Shown here piece after piece: positions 28,424-36,520 of a stretch of DNA of 64,000 nucleotides (positions within the stretch are counted from its first letter, which is position 1; every line of letters starts with the position of its first letter). The DNA is from Izhakiella capsodis (GTDB taxonomy: Bacteria; Pseudomonadota; Gammaproteobacteria; Enterobacterales; Enterobacteriaceae), in the NCBI RefSeq assembly GCF_900115045.1, contig NZ_FOVC01000010.1, positions 47,174 through 111,173 on the forward strand, read 5' to 3'. The translations under genes and the position numbers were made by a program. The notes under the pieces were generated by a model that saw nothing but the letters and a program-made list of their open reading frames with translations, searched no databases and was not told where the DNA came from.

Positions 28424-28631
28424 CCAGGCGCCTTCGAAATGGTATTTCATATCGATGTTATGGATCATTTTGGTGATGACCTGCATGGTAAGCTGGTAGG
28501 TTAGCGTCAGGGCATCAGTCATGGTTTTATCTTCAAACGTTTGAATTAACTGCGCCGCTTTTTTGGGCTCGGTTTTGTATATACTGAGACAAGCCTGTTC
28601 CATGCTGTGCTGGCGAACTGTCGTTTGCCGC
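28424..28631 (-). pseudogene. 3' fragment of a C69-family dipeptidase
   Basis: The minus strand encodes a stretch (MEQACLSIYKTEPKKAAQLI ... MIHNIDMKYHFEGA) that resembles the C-terminal end of C69-family secreted dipeptidases, which usually stop after HFEGA. Here the next codon is TGG instead of a stop, so the frame runs on through the gyrB terminator. The 5' side is cut off by an IS26-like fragment at 28632. It is therefore a dead remnant, and it marks what lay next to gyrB before the island formed. The family call rests on memory of the C-terminal pattern only. Confidence 0.45.
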
Positions 28632-28790
28632 AAGGGGATTGAAGTCATGCGGGCATTGCGTAAAGGACAGGCGGAAAACGTTTATTTCGGCCACCCCTGG
28701 GCGAGATGCGTCTGGTGAGCAGAATTTTTGAGGTTTAAGACCTTTCTGTAATACAGAAGGCTACCTTATCAAGAAATTTGCAACAGTGCC
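28632..28790 (+). mobile_element. IS26-like fragment (transposase 3' end and one terminal repeat)
   Basis: Sequence matches the right part of the IS26-like copy at 40077-40897: the transposase end MRALRKGQAENVY followed by a one-base frame break, then the end with the terminal repeat TTTGCAACAGTGCC at 28777-28790. It marks the left edge of the island. Confidence 0.85.
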
Positions 28791-28853
28791 TGCAAACTGC
28801 CCCCTTTTATGCATGAACGGGCGGCGCAGGTTGACAGGCGATCGTTCGGATAA

Positions 28854-29411
28854 TCAACCCTCAATACTAATTGTGTTGATGTGTTTGATACTCAAAGGGG
28901 AAATTGGACCTTCAACTTGCACCTCATCTACAGCGAGATAGTTGGAATGTATCGCATCTTTAGCTAACGCCAGAGCTTCATCCTGTGGAATACCCAATTC
29001 TCGAATAGCTAGATTAGCAATGCCATTAATCAACGATGTTGGATTTTTATCCATATTTTCTCGAAATGAGAAAACTTGTTGTTTGTTGGTTTCTATTTGA
29101 TAGAGATGATATTTTTTGCTCTGGCCTTGATGCTCTATCATATGGATAAAGTCTTTAACCTTTTCTTTTGAGGTTGACGCAAATACGGTATTTTTACCAA
29201 ATACACGAACCTCACAAGGCTCATTACTGTTGGTGCCAGAAAAACCAAATTTCCTAATCGTTGCTGGGGAGCGTGTATCTGCACGATAGACAGTTGTGTT
29301 TCTCACTGAGCTAACTGATTTTGCGAAGGTAACATTTCCTGCTTTGGGGGCCGGAGGGGAAGGTGTTTTATAGAAGCTAGACACGAATGATGTGATTTTT
29401 CCTGAAAGCAT
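28854..29411 (-). CDS. cholera-toxin-A-like ADP-ribosyltransferase, putative type III effector
   Basis: The 185-residue protein has the motif order of the R-S-E class of mono-ADP-ribosyltransferases. Region 1 is VYRADTRSPATIRKFGF with Arg43 (cholera toxin A has YRADSRPPDEIK). Region 2 is FASTS with STS at 79-81. A YHLYQIET strand follows, then the catalytic loop AVDEVQVEGPISPLSI with Glu163/Glu167, equivalent to the EQE and GGIP of cholera toxin. There is no Sec signal peptide or lipobox; instead the first 38 residues are rich in Ser, Pro and Lys, typical of a type III signal. No B-subunit gene is nearby. The start at 29411 has an AAGG site. Low GC and flanking IS fragments imply transfer. 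Target protein unknown. Confidence 0.75.
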   Translation of the reverse strand: MLSGKITSFVSSFYKTPSPPAPKAGNVTFAKSVSSVRNTTVYRADTRSPATIRKFGFSGTNSNEPCEVRVFGKNTVFASTSKEKVKDFIHMIEHQGQSKKYHLYQIETNKQQVFSFRENMDKNPTSLINGIANLAIRELGIPQDEALALAKDAIHSNYLAVDEVQVEGPISPLSIKHINTISIEG

Positions 29412-30016
29412 ATTAAACCTTGTCCTTTAATAGAGCTACAAAATTTATATATCTTTCACCGGCCAAAGATATAAAAAATCGCCTCTTTATATGTTGATTT
29501 TTTGGGAACGATTGGTTTTCATCTCTGCAAGAAAGAGCCGCAGTTCCCCGCATGCAAGAGAGGGTATTGCCAGCTGGTGACAGTAAGAGTGTTGAATGGC
29601 CACCAGTAGGCGCGCATTTTGCCAGCATATGATCAGCAGGCAACATTTAAGAAACGAATGCTCGCAGTTTTGGTGGCGGCTGTAATCGCGTAGGCTGCTT
29701 CTTTGAAATAAAGAAAGGAGGCAAGCTCCCTCTTACTGCCTTAATGGATACATAATCGGGGTAATACGCTCAGTGGAACGAAAACTCACGTTAAAGAGTA
29801 TTTTCTTTACAAACCAGCGCCAAACCATATACAGTCCGGCGTTACCGGGCATCAGTAGGTCTTTTCAGAGAAGTAATGAGCTTGCTGCTCAAGCCTTAAT
29901 CCTCTGTAACTAATGCAAAAATAATTTTATTGAGATAACAACGTTTTTTGATATTAAAGACATTATTATGAATCAATAATATTGGACTAAATTTTTACCA
30001 GGGTTACTGGATATCG
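29412..30016. other. stretch upstream of the ADP-ribosyltransferase gene
   Basis: About 600 bases. A minus-strand frame at 29413-29646 (77 codons) ends directly before the effector start but shows no recognisable domain or ribosome binding site; it may be chance or a remnant. No HrpL-type promoter was found. The rest is AT-rich and appears non-coding. Confidence 0.4.
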
Positions 30017-30218
30017 GTGCATTATGCATCTAATACTCACATCGCAGCTCATGTATTTCATGATTTAAACGCCGCATCTAAATTGGCCAATAAAAATCCA
30101 TCCCAAAAAAATCTCAAGCTTCTACAAAGACTATCTGGTGTGAAAAACACAAGTGAGAATATAACAAAGAAGTGCGATAATATATCTTATCAGGCTCAAA
30201 AATATTTTTTGATTGGTA
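30017..30218 (+). pseudogene. truncated 5' end of an unknown gene, cut by an IS26-like fragment
   Basis: A frame with a GTG start at 30017 encodes about 67 residues (begins MHYASNTHIAAHVFHDLNAA, ends YQAQKYFLIGK) before it runs into transposase sequence at 30219. The composition (Asn, Lys, Ser, Thr-rich, low GC) is like the neighbouring effectors, so it may be the N-terminal part of another effector. No family was recognised and the start is uncertain. Confidence 0.4.
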
Positions 30219-30570
30219 AGTCAACAGCACGGTACAGATAAGCCCACCGGCCGTTAACTCTGATACAGGTTTCATCGAGATACCAGGAGCAGAATGCTGA
30301 AGGATTACGCCAGTACCCGCGCAGCCGTTTTTCCATTTCAGGCGCATAACGCTGAACCCAGCGGTAAATCGTGGAGTGATCAACGTTGACACTGCGTTCG
30401 GCCAGCATCTCCTGCAGTTCATAATAGCTGATACCGTATTTACAGTACCAGCGCACCGCCCACAGGATGATGTCGCGCTGAAAATGCCGGCCTTTGAATG
30501 GGTTCATGTGCTGCTCCATCAGCAAAAGGTGACGGTGAGTTTATCACCTCCCGATTTTTGCAACAGTGGC
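30219..30570 (-). mobile_element. IS26-like fragment (transposase 5' half and one terminal repeat)
   Basis: The minus strand encodes the N-terminal part of an IS26-type transposase (MNPFKGRHFQRDIILWAVRW to RWAYLYRAVD), breaking off after about 100 residues. The outer terminal repeat, TTTTTGCAACAGTGG, lies at 30555-30569. It retains the DET motif that the full copy at 40 kb has lost. Confidence 0.88.
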
Positions 30571-30571
30571 T

Positions 30572-30625
30572 CTCAAAAACCCATAGGATAACAGGAAATT
30601 CTATTGATTGAAGACATCACCTAAA
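30572..30625 (+). repeat. left arm of a 54-base inverted repeat flanking the LRR effector gene
   Basis: The sequence starting CTCAAAAACCCATAGGATAA recurs in inverted orientation at 34414-34467 with a single mismatch. The right copy is adjacent to a decayed IS3-family transposase gene, so the repeat is probably an IS3-family end. Confidence 0.9.
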
Positions 30626-30657
30626 AAACTATCTTATCCTTCTTGAGCCTCCGCGAG

Positions 30658-30815
30658 TCAGCTCAATATCTTTACCACTTTAAAACCAGAAGGCGTCTGT
30701 GATCTGGGTTTGCGCATACTGCCTTGTAGTGTCTTGATTAAGCCTGTTGTGGTCAGAGAACGCTGTAGGTTCAGCAAACTTTCCGGATAGTATGCCGTCA
30801 GGGTGAGTTGCTCAG
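30658..30815 (-). pseudogene. unassigned coding remnant
   Basis: The minus strand has a short stretch with protein-like composition (TAYYPESLLNLQRSLTTTG, then SGFKVVKILS and a stop at 30658). It has no start codon with a ribosome binding site and could not be assigned to a family. It may be transposase debris. Confidence 0.25.
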
Positions 30816-30925
30816 CACCAGGCGCTGGCCAGGCAGATAATCGAAATGTGATATTAATTTCTTTACGATCTAATAATATTTCTTTCGTCGTTTTATCTCA
30901 ATTCACATATATCCAGGAGAAACCC

Positions 30926-33673
30926 ATGCTATCCCCCATCAATCGCGCTATCCCGGGCCCCTCTTCATTATCATCCCCAGCCACGGTAAATTATCAGAGA
31001 TCACTAACAGCCTGGAATAACTGGGCAAAAAACGCACCACCAGGAAGTAATGAAGAGCGGGATAAATCAGTAGAGATTCTTAAAAGTTGTACAATAATGC
31101 AGCGATCAACCCTTGATTTATCTGATTTGAATCTCAGTTCTTTGCCCCCCTTTCTGCCAGGCCATATAACAGAACTCGATTTATCACGCAATAATTTGAC
31201 CACGCTGCCTGATGATATGTACAGGCTGGAAAATCTGGAGAGATTATTTCTGAGTGATAATTCTCTGACCTCGATTTCAGCTAACCTTCCCGCCAGACTT
31301 CATGCTCTATACATTAGCAATAATCAACTGAACATATTATCACCGGATTTTTTTCAGGATTCTCAGATTCCCAATGATAGAATAATTGACATCAACGACA
31401 ACCCACTCACTACGCTTACTATTCTCCAACTGGAAGATTTTACAAGGAATTATCCCACCGGGCCGAGGTTTTATTTTTCCCCGCCAAAACGATGGGCTTA
31501 TCCATCTTCTTCATTTACTAATACAGCCCTCCACCCCAGATATCTTGAAGATCATATAACATCGCTGTTTTCAACTGCAGCCAATATAACTCAGGATGAA
31601 CTGAACCAACTGAATGACTGGTATCACTGGCATACATGGGCAAAGGCGGTACCCCCGGACAGTGATGAAAAGCGAGATATCGCACTACAAAATATCATAA
31701 AGTGTGCAACATATAAGTTAAAGACTCTTGATTTATCTCATTTGAATCTGAGTTCTTTGCCCCCCTTTCTGCCAGAGCAGCTAGAAAAACTCTACTTATC
31801 ATCCAATAAATTAAGCGTACTACCTGATAATATAATCAGGCTGAAAAAAATGAATTTATTATATATCGATGATAACCTTCTGACTGAGTTTCCTCGCGAG
31901 ATACTCAATATGAGAAATCTGGAGACGTTAAATCTGCACAAAAATAAACTGACTGAACTCCCTCGTGATATAGCTGGCCTGGAAAAGCTTCAGATATTAG
32001 AGCTGAACGAAAATGAAATAATTAAACTCCCTCACGAGATAGCCCGTCTGAGAAATACTGAGATATTAGAGCTAAGTAAAAATAAACTGGATAAATTTCC
32101 CGAACAGATAACCAACCTGAAAAAACTGTGGCAATTAGATCTGAGCTATAATCAGCTAACTAAAATACCTGAGGAAATAAACAAAATAGAAAATTTACAA
32201 TTTCTAAAGCTAGACCATAATAAGTTAACCACGGTGCATGAAAATATAACCAACCTGACACAGCTGGAAGAATTAGATCTAAGTGATAATCAACTGAAAG
32301 AACTACCTTTGTCTTCTGCTCTGTCTGCCTGCCTCAACATTGATATCACAAATAACCCACTTACAGAAGATGCAATTTATCATATACGCTTGCTTGCAGA
32401 GCATCGTGGTCTTAGAATTAATTTTTCCGCCCCCTCTGTACCAGCTATCCCCGATCAGAGCCTGATACTGCAGACAGATCAATCCCCCTTAACTGCCCTG
32501 AAAACTGTTGTGAATCTGGCAGAAAAAGCCGCTCAACATCCATCTGAAGTAGCAAAAACCATCGCAGACGGAAAAATCAGCCACAGCCTGGCCAGCCTGG
32601 CTGAAAAAGGGGGCATGAGCTATGTTGTTGATGCCTATATTTCTCTTATTGAACTGATATATAAAGACAAGCGCCTTGACGGGCAGGCGGTGATAAATAA
32701 CTTACTTCCTGCTACAGAACATGATAAGAATAAATCTCTGTTTTATGCCATGATCGGTGCAAAATGGCCTGCAGATGCGGTAACAAGAATCTGTGCTCTG
32801 CTGGCAGATATAGCAGAAAATGAGACTTATCGTGCACAAATCATCCATCACTTATCTCTGACACAATCAGGCTATAGTTTCCCGTTTCGCGCTGCACTTT
32901 CTGCCCCAGCTGATACTTACAAACTGGCTAAACGTGCCGATAAAATTAATGAAAACAATAGCGCAAAGCACTGGCTGAAAGAAAGCCAGCTTATTCCTAA
33001 AAAACGAGGATTATATAAGCTACCAGCGGGCGTTATCAGCAACAAAGATATAATCCATGAGACAAGCTATGAATCATTGCTGAACACCATTACAAACATA
33101 ACTGTCCCTGAAACCATTTGTGCCTGGGAAAAGAGCCTAGAAGAAAAAGCCTCACTTGCACGGGCTGTAGAATCAGCAAAGCAAGCCTTTGATGATATTA
33201 ATACCAGGAACGAAAAAGTTAAAAAAAGGATAGCAGATGATATGTCAACCGCTGCTGAAAAGCATAATGCCCAACAGGAAGCACTGTTTGATGCCAGCAA
33301 AAGACAAAAAGTTGTACTGGATAAAGCAAGACAGGCCTCAAAAGCAGAGAGAAATGCAACCAGAACCCGTTCAGATAAATACTCTGTCCCCGGAACGTCT
33401 GCAGAATATATTACCAGCAATAAAGCGTCTAGATATAATACAGGAATTAAGCCCAGTACAGCTGATTATGCTAGCCACCATAGTAATGTGACAGATGAAT
33501 ATTTAGAAAGCAGATTTCAGAACATCAGATCTAATACAGCACAATCTGCTGTTGCCAGCCATAGCAGAATAGAAGATATAGAAAACAGACTTCTGGATTT
33601 AAAAATGCCTGATGTCCCTGAAAATGATGAAATAGCATTGCGGCGGTCAGAAAGATTAAAGCTAAAAAAATAG
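30926..33673 (+). CDS. leucine-rich-repeat protein with duplicated IpaH-like LRR module, putative type III effector
   Basis: A 915-residue protein. Residues 1-24 are a Ser/Pro-rich N-terminus without Sec signal. Module A (about 25-190) has a helical cap (AWNNWAKNAPPGSNEERDKS), short LRRs beginning LDLSDLNLSSLPPFLPGHIT, and an IpaH/SspH-type C-cap ending TGPRFYFSPP. Module B (about 228-502) repeats this plan (WHTWAKAVPPDSDEKRDIAL; LDLSHLNLSSLPPFLPEQL) with about nine further 23-residue LRRs and a second cap. The C-terminal 400 residues lack the NEL ubiquitin-ligase domain (no CxD motif) and contain a charged coiled-coil-like region (about 750-830) and a basic tail (LRRSERLKLKK). The ATG at 30926 follows CCAGGAGA. 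Low GC, AT-ending codons and flanking IS debris indicate transfer. Biochemical role unknown. Confidence 0.8.
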   Translation: MLSPINRAIPGPSSLSSPATVNYQRSLTAWNNWAKNAPPGSNEERDKSVEILKSCTIMQRSTLDLSDLNLSSLPPFLPGHITELDLSRNNLTTLPDDMYRLENLERLFLSDNSLTSISANLPARLHALYISNNQLNILSPDFFQDSQIPNDRIIDINDNPLTTLTILQLEDFTRNYPTGPRFYFSPPKRWAYPSSSFTNTALHPRYLEDHITSLFSTAANITQDELNQLNDWYHWHTWAKAVPPDSDEKRDIALQNIIKCATYKLKTLDLSHLNLSSLPPFLPEQLEKLYLSSNKLSVLPDNIIRLKKMNLLYIDDNLLTEFPREILNMRNLETLNLHKNKLTELPRDIAGLEKLQILELNENEIIKLPHEIARLRNTEILELSKNKLDKFPEQITNLKKLWQLDLSYNQLTKIPEEINKIENLQFLKLDHNKLTTVHENITNLTQLEELDLSDNQLKELPLSSALSACLNIDITNNPLTEDAIYHIRLLAEHRGLRINFSAPSVPAIPDQSLILQTDQSPLTALKTVVNLAEKAAQHPSEVAKTIADGKISHSLASLAEKGGMSYVVDAYISLIELIYKDKRLDGQAVINNLLPATEHDKNKSLFYAMIGAKWPADAVTRICALLADIAENETYRAQIIHHLSLTQSGYSFPFRAALSAPADTYKLAKRADKINENNSAKHWLKESQLIPKKRGLYKLPAGVISNKDIIHETSYESLLNTITNITVPETICAWEKSLEEKASLARAVESAKQAFDDINTRNEKVKKRIADDMSTAAEKHNAQQEALFDASKRQKVVLDKARQASKAERNATRTRSDKYSVPGTSAEYITSNKASRYNTGIKPSTADYASHHSNVTDEYLESRFQNIRSNTAQSAVASHSRIEDIENRLLDLKMPDVPENDEIALRRSERLKLKK

Positions 33674-34413
33674 CTATCCCTGCCTGACACCAGAATATGA
33701 CCTTCCCCCTGAAAACAGTTCAAAGCTAAACTGGCGTATCCTGTCTTTTTTTCACTTCACCGGGAGGTATATCCGCCATGAAAAAGACCCGCTATACCGG
33801 AGAACAGATTGCATTTGCGCTGAAACAGGCCGAAACCGGTACCCGCGTTGGGGAATTCTGCAGAAAGCTGTTTCTTCAGCCTGCCTGCCCGGTAACGGCT
33901 CAGGGGGTCACCTGCTGCAGTCATCATCGCGGACAGACTGCGGGACCCCGCTGAGCCACCACTCAGAGCATGAAGCCGTTTCAGCTCACTGTGCAGCGAC
34001 AGCTGTTTTACATCAACCGGACGGTGTGCCTGACGCTGATAAGTTGCGGTGCAGATTCAGGGCGGTGCAGAGCCGCCTTACCGGATAATGCGCTTTCAGT
34101 GCCGTTATCAGCGTCTGTTTCTCAGGCTGTCTGACATTAAGCGCGCGGACGCTTTTTTTACTATGTCATTTTCTTCCTGTAGCCACCTGGGCTGCTTTTC
34201 CAGCTCACGAATACGCTGTGCCTCTGTGGTCAGTGGCTGCCGGCTCAGGATAACCCCCTGCTGCTCCTGCCTGAAACGCCTGACCCAAGTTGCTCATGGC
34301 GAATTGACTGACACCCGTAGAGCGGGCAGCTTCTGCAATACCATCGCCCTGACTGAGAACCAGGCTGGCGGCTTCCCGTTTAAATTCTGAGCGGTATGAG
34401 CGGTTGCCTTGAC
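33674..34413. mobile_element. debris of two IS3-family elements
   Basis: At 33778 an OrfA start (MKKTRYTGEQIAFALKQAET) with a GGGAGG ribosome binding site resembles IS407-type transposases but breaks off near 33870. From about 33870 to 34413 the minus strand holds pieces of a second IS3-type element: FKREAASLVLSQGDGIAEAA, LQEENDIVKKASARLMSD and ALKAHYPVRRLCTALNL, interrupted by several frame breaks. Neither could transpose. Confidence 0.75.
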
Positions 34414-34467
34414 TTTAGGTGATGCCTTCAATCAATAGAATTTCCTGTTATCCTATGGGTTTTTGAG
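34414..34467 (-). repeat. right arm of the 54-base inverted repeat
   Basis: Reverse complement of 30572-30625 with one mismatch. It lies between the IS3-family OrfA remnant and the truncated IS1 element. Confidence 0.9.
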
Positions 34468-35190
34468 GTTTCCTGTTGCTACTGTTATCGTCCATTGTCC
34501 CCGATGCCATTCAGATGAAATTTATCGCCATGGTCGTAGTACCTCACGACATGAGCGCTTTCGGTGCCGGTTATGTAAACGTGTTTTCCAGCTGACCTAT
34601 ACTTATGAAGCGCGGAAGCCCGGAGTCAAAGAGCAAATCGTTGATATGGCCCATAGCGGCTCCGGTGTGCGCGATACCGCCAGAACGCTGAAGATCGGGA
34701 TCAACACAGTCATACGTACTTTAAAAAACTCTCACCCCGCAGGATAACCTCTTCTCCGGTCGCTCACGCTGATGTGGCGCTTATCTGTGAACTTGATGAA
34801 CAATGGAGCTTCGTGGGCAGTAAGGCAGTCCAACACTGGCTCTGGTACGCGTACAACACCAAAACTGGCGGTGTACTGGCCTCCACCTTCGGGCTACGGA
34901 ATGATGAGACCTGCAGAGAGCTACTGGCGCTGCTGACGCCCTTCAACACTGGCATGATAACGAGTGACGACTGGGGCAGTTATGGCAGAGAAGTGCCGAA
35001 GGAGAAGCACCTGACAGGTCAAATTTTCACACAGCGCATTGAGCGTAACAATCTGACGCTCCGAACCCGTATCAAACGGCTGGCTCGCAAAACGATTTGT
35101 TTCTCACGCTCCATCGAGGTCCACGAAAAAGTCATCCGCTCCTTTATCGAAAAGTATATGTTCTACTAATTGTAGTCATTACCCTATTTC
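34468..35190 (+). mobile_element. IS1-family element, 5' truncated
   Basis: InsA runs from about 34478 to 34747, with a zinc-finger Cys pattern (HCPRCHS and CRLCKRVFQ) and helix-turn-helix, but lacks its start codon and left terminal repeat. InsB (to the stop after 35169; ELDEQWSFVGSK, TSDDWGSYG, QRIERNNLTLRTRIKRL) keeps the IS1 catalytic residues. The A6C slippage motif for the InsAB' fusion is visible at 34723-34729. The left end is replaced by the 54-base repeat. Confidence 0.85.
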
Positions 35191-35214
35191 CTTATAAATA
35201 AAGTTACGATGATG

Positions 35215-35411
35215 CTAACGTTTGAACTTTACAATCTCACATATTGATAAAATAACCATCACAAATACAAAAAATACGGGGATAAGCCAGATTGGACTGT
35301 CAGAAAAAAAACCTGAACTAAAGCAAAAATTATTGTCAGCGCTACCGGGCCATAATAAGAAATCAATGATCTGAATACCCGTCTGAAAAACCTTTTAATA
35401 AAATTCATCAT
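35215..35411 (-). pseudogene. small two-helix membrane protein gene, frameshifted
   Basis: Starts MMNFIKRFFRRVFRSLISYY and continues PVALTIIFALVQVF to a run of eight T (35304-35311 as A on the plus strand). Beyond the run the coherent frame shifts by one base and reads FSDSPIWLIPVFFVFVMVIL, ending KFKR before a stop at 35215. One missing T explains the break; the intact protein would be about 65 residues with two membrane helices. It starts just after the stop of the next gene, so the two formed a pair. Family unknown. Confidence 0.5.
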
Positions 35412-35413
35412 AA

Positions 35414-35967
35414 TTATCGAATCATTCTAGTGATGATATCTGCAATACCATCATCCGATTCCCATTGTGCTTTAAACGCCTCAGCCCGCTCAAACAATGG
35501 CTCTATCAAGAAGTACATCATTTCTAGTTGTTGCATGTAGAGTGCAAAGTAATAGGCTGGTATTGGACGTGTAGGCGATGGGCACTATCTGCCGCTTTCT
35601 GTACCACGCCGTATATGCCAATAACCCCTACAACCTCGCCTGCTCTTCGACCTACCAGTGCACTGAGTTCAAGACTTAGATTCATGCCTGCTGCAACAAA
35701 TGATGCTGTCGCCAGAGCAAACCCAGCGTTTGTGAGTGAACTGGCAGCAATATGGATATTAACAGCCATAAGCATTTGTTTGATGCGCTCCAGTTGATCG
35801 GAGGTTTTATGTTCAAATACTTCTTTGAAATATATTTTGAGCATGTCATACGCAACATTGCCATGTTGAAAAAGATAAATAACGCCGTTTCTGAATCGAA
35901 TGTCTTCGGTCTTTTGTTTCTGGCAGACATCCTGATATTCATCCGTAAAACAGGATGTGTAATACAT
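35414..35967 (-). pseudogene. conserved hypothetical protein gene, frameshifted
   Basis: The first part begins MYYTSCFTDEYQDVCQKQKT and contains ASSLTNAGFALATASFVAAG and GRRAGEVVGVIGIYGVVQKA (helical, possibly membrane-associated). Near 35560 the frame breaks; after a one-base shift it continues PAYYFALYMQQLEMMYFLIE and stops at 35414. A one-base deletion explains it. The total length (554 bases) fits a protein of about 184 residues. Similar proteins occur in plant-associated enterics as far as I recall, but I know no function. The 5' end abuts a resolvase remnant. Confidence 0.5.
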
Positions 35968-36160
35968 AACTAGGGCGACTGTCATTGAGCAAACGAAAAA
36001 GTTCGGGGCGCTCCAAGCGTGCGCCTGATTCATTCTCAGCATAATAGTTACAGATGATGACATTATGCTCACGAGCAAAGCAATCAAGCATATCGCGGGC
36101 ACGTTGTGCATCCTGCTCACTGGTGGAAGCCCGCAGGTAGGCGCGTACAAACATAGACAT
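35962..36160 (-). pseudogene. serine recombinase (resolvase/invertase) N-terminal fragment
   Basis: The start MSMFVRAYLRASTSEQDAQR contains the catalytic serine region, and ARDMLDCFAREHNV and NESGARLERPELFRLLNDSR follow as in Tn3-type resolvases. The frame then joins unrelated sequence, so the catalytic core and DNA-binding domain are missing. Confidence 0.8.
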
Positions 36161-36520
36161 GGTACTGTTAGAGTTCTTTGGTGACACCGGTCTGGTTAGG
36201 ATTAGTACTATCACTATAAACAGTACCGGATTCTGCCAGTCCGGTATAGAGATACCCATACAGTATCCGCTTCTATGTAGTTCAGAGAAAACTACGCTAT
36301 AATGAATCTCTCCATAGCTTTGGTCACCCCATGATTGCACTGGAGTTAATCAGGCATAGATCCCGGAGAAGTCCTTTTTATTCGTTATGCGGCTGATTCT
36401 CAATTAGCACCTGCGTTTTAAGACACTTTGAAGAAAACCGTCTTTAAAATGCAGAGATTATCATTTAAAGAAAAGGCTGTCTCATCGCTAACTTTGCAAC
36501 AGTGCCTTATTCAGGATATC
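36161..36520. other. non-coding stretch with a solitary IS26-type terminal repeat
   Basis: No gene seen. Upstream of the resolvase remnant there are small inverted repeats (for example GTAGTTCAGAGAAAACTAC) that might be an old res site. An isolated terminal repeat TTTGCAACAGTGCC lies at 36493-36506, just before the CNF-like gene, without the rest of the element. Confidence 0.6.

Noticed and set aside
29413..29646. Coding gene directly upstream of the ADP-ribosyltransferase
   Set aside because: Frame of 77 codons without ribosome binding site, family or coherent composition; probably chance.
30926..33673. NEL-type ubiquitin ligase domain in the LRR protein
   Set aside because: The C-terminal 400 residues lack the CxD active site and the helical NEL pattern despite an IpaH-like LRR part.
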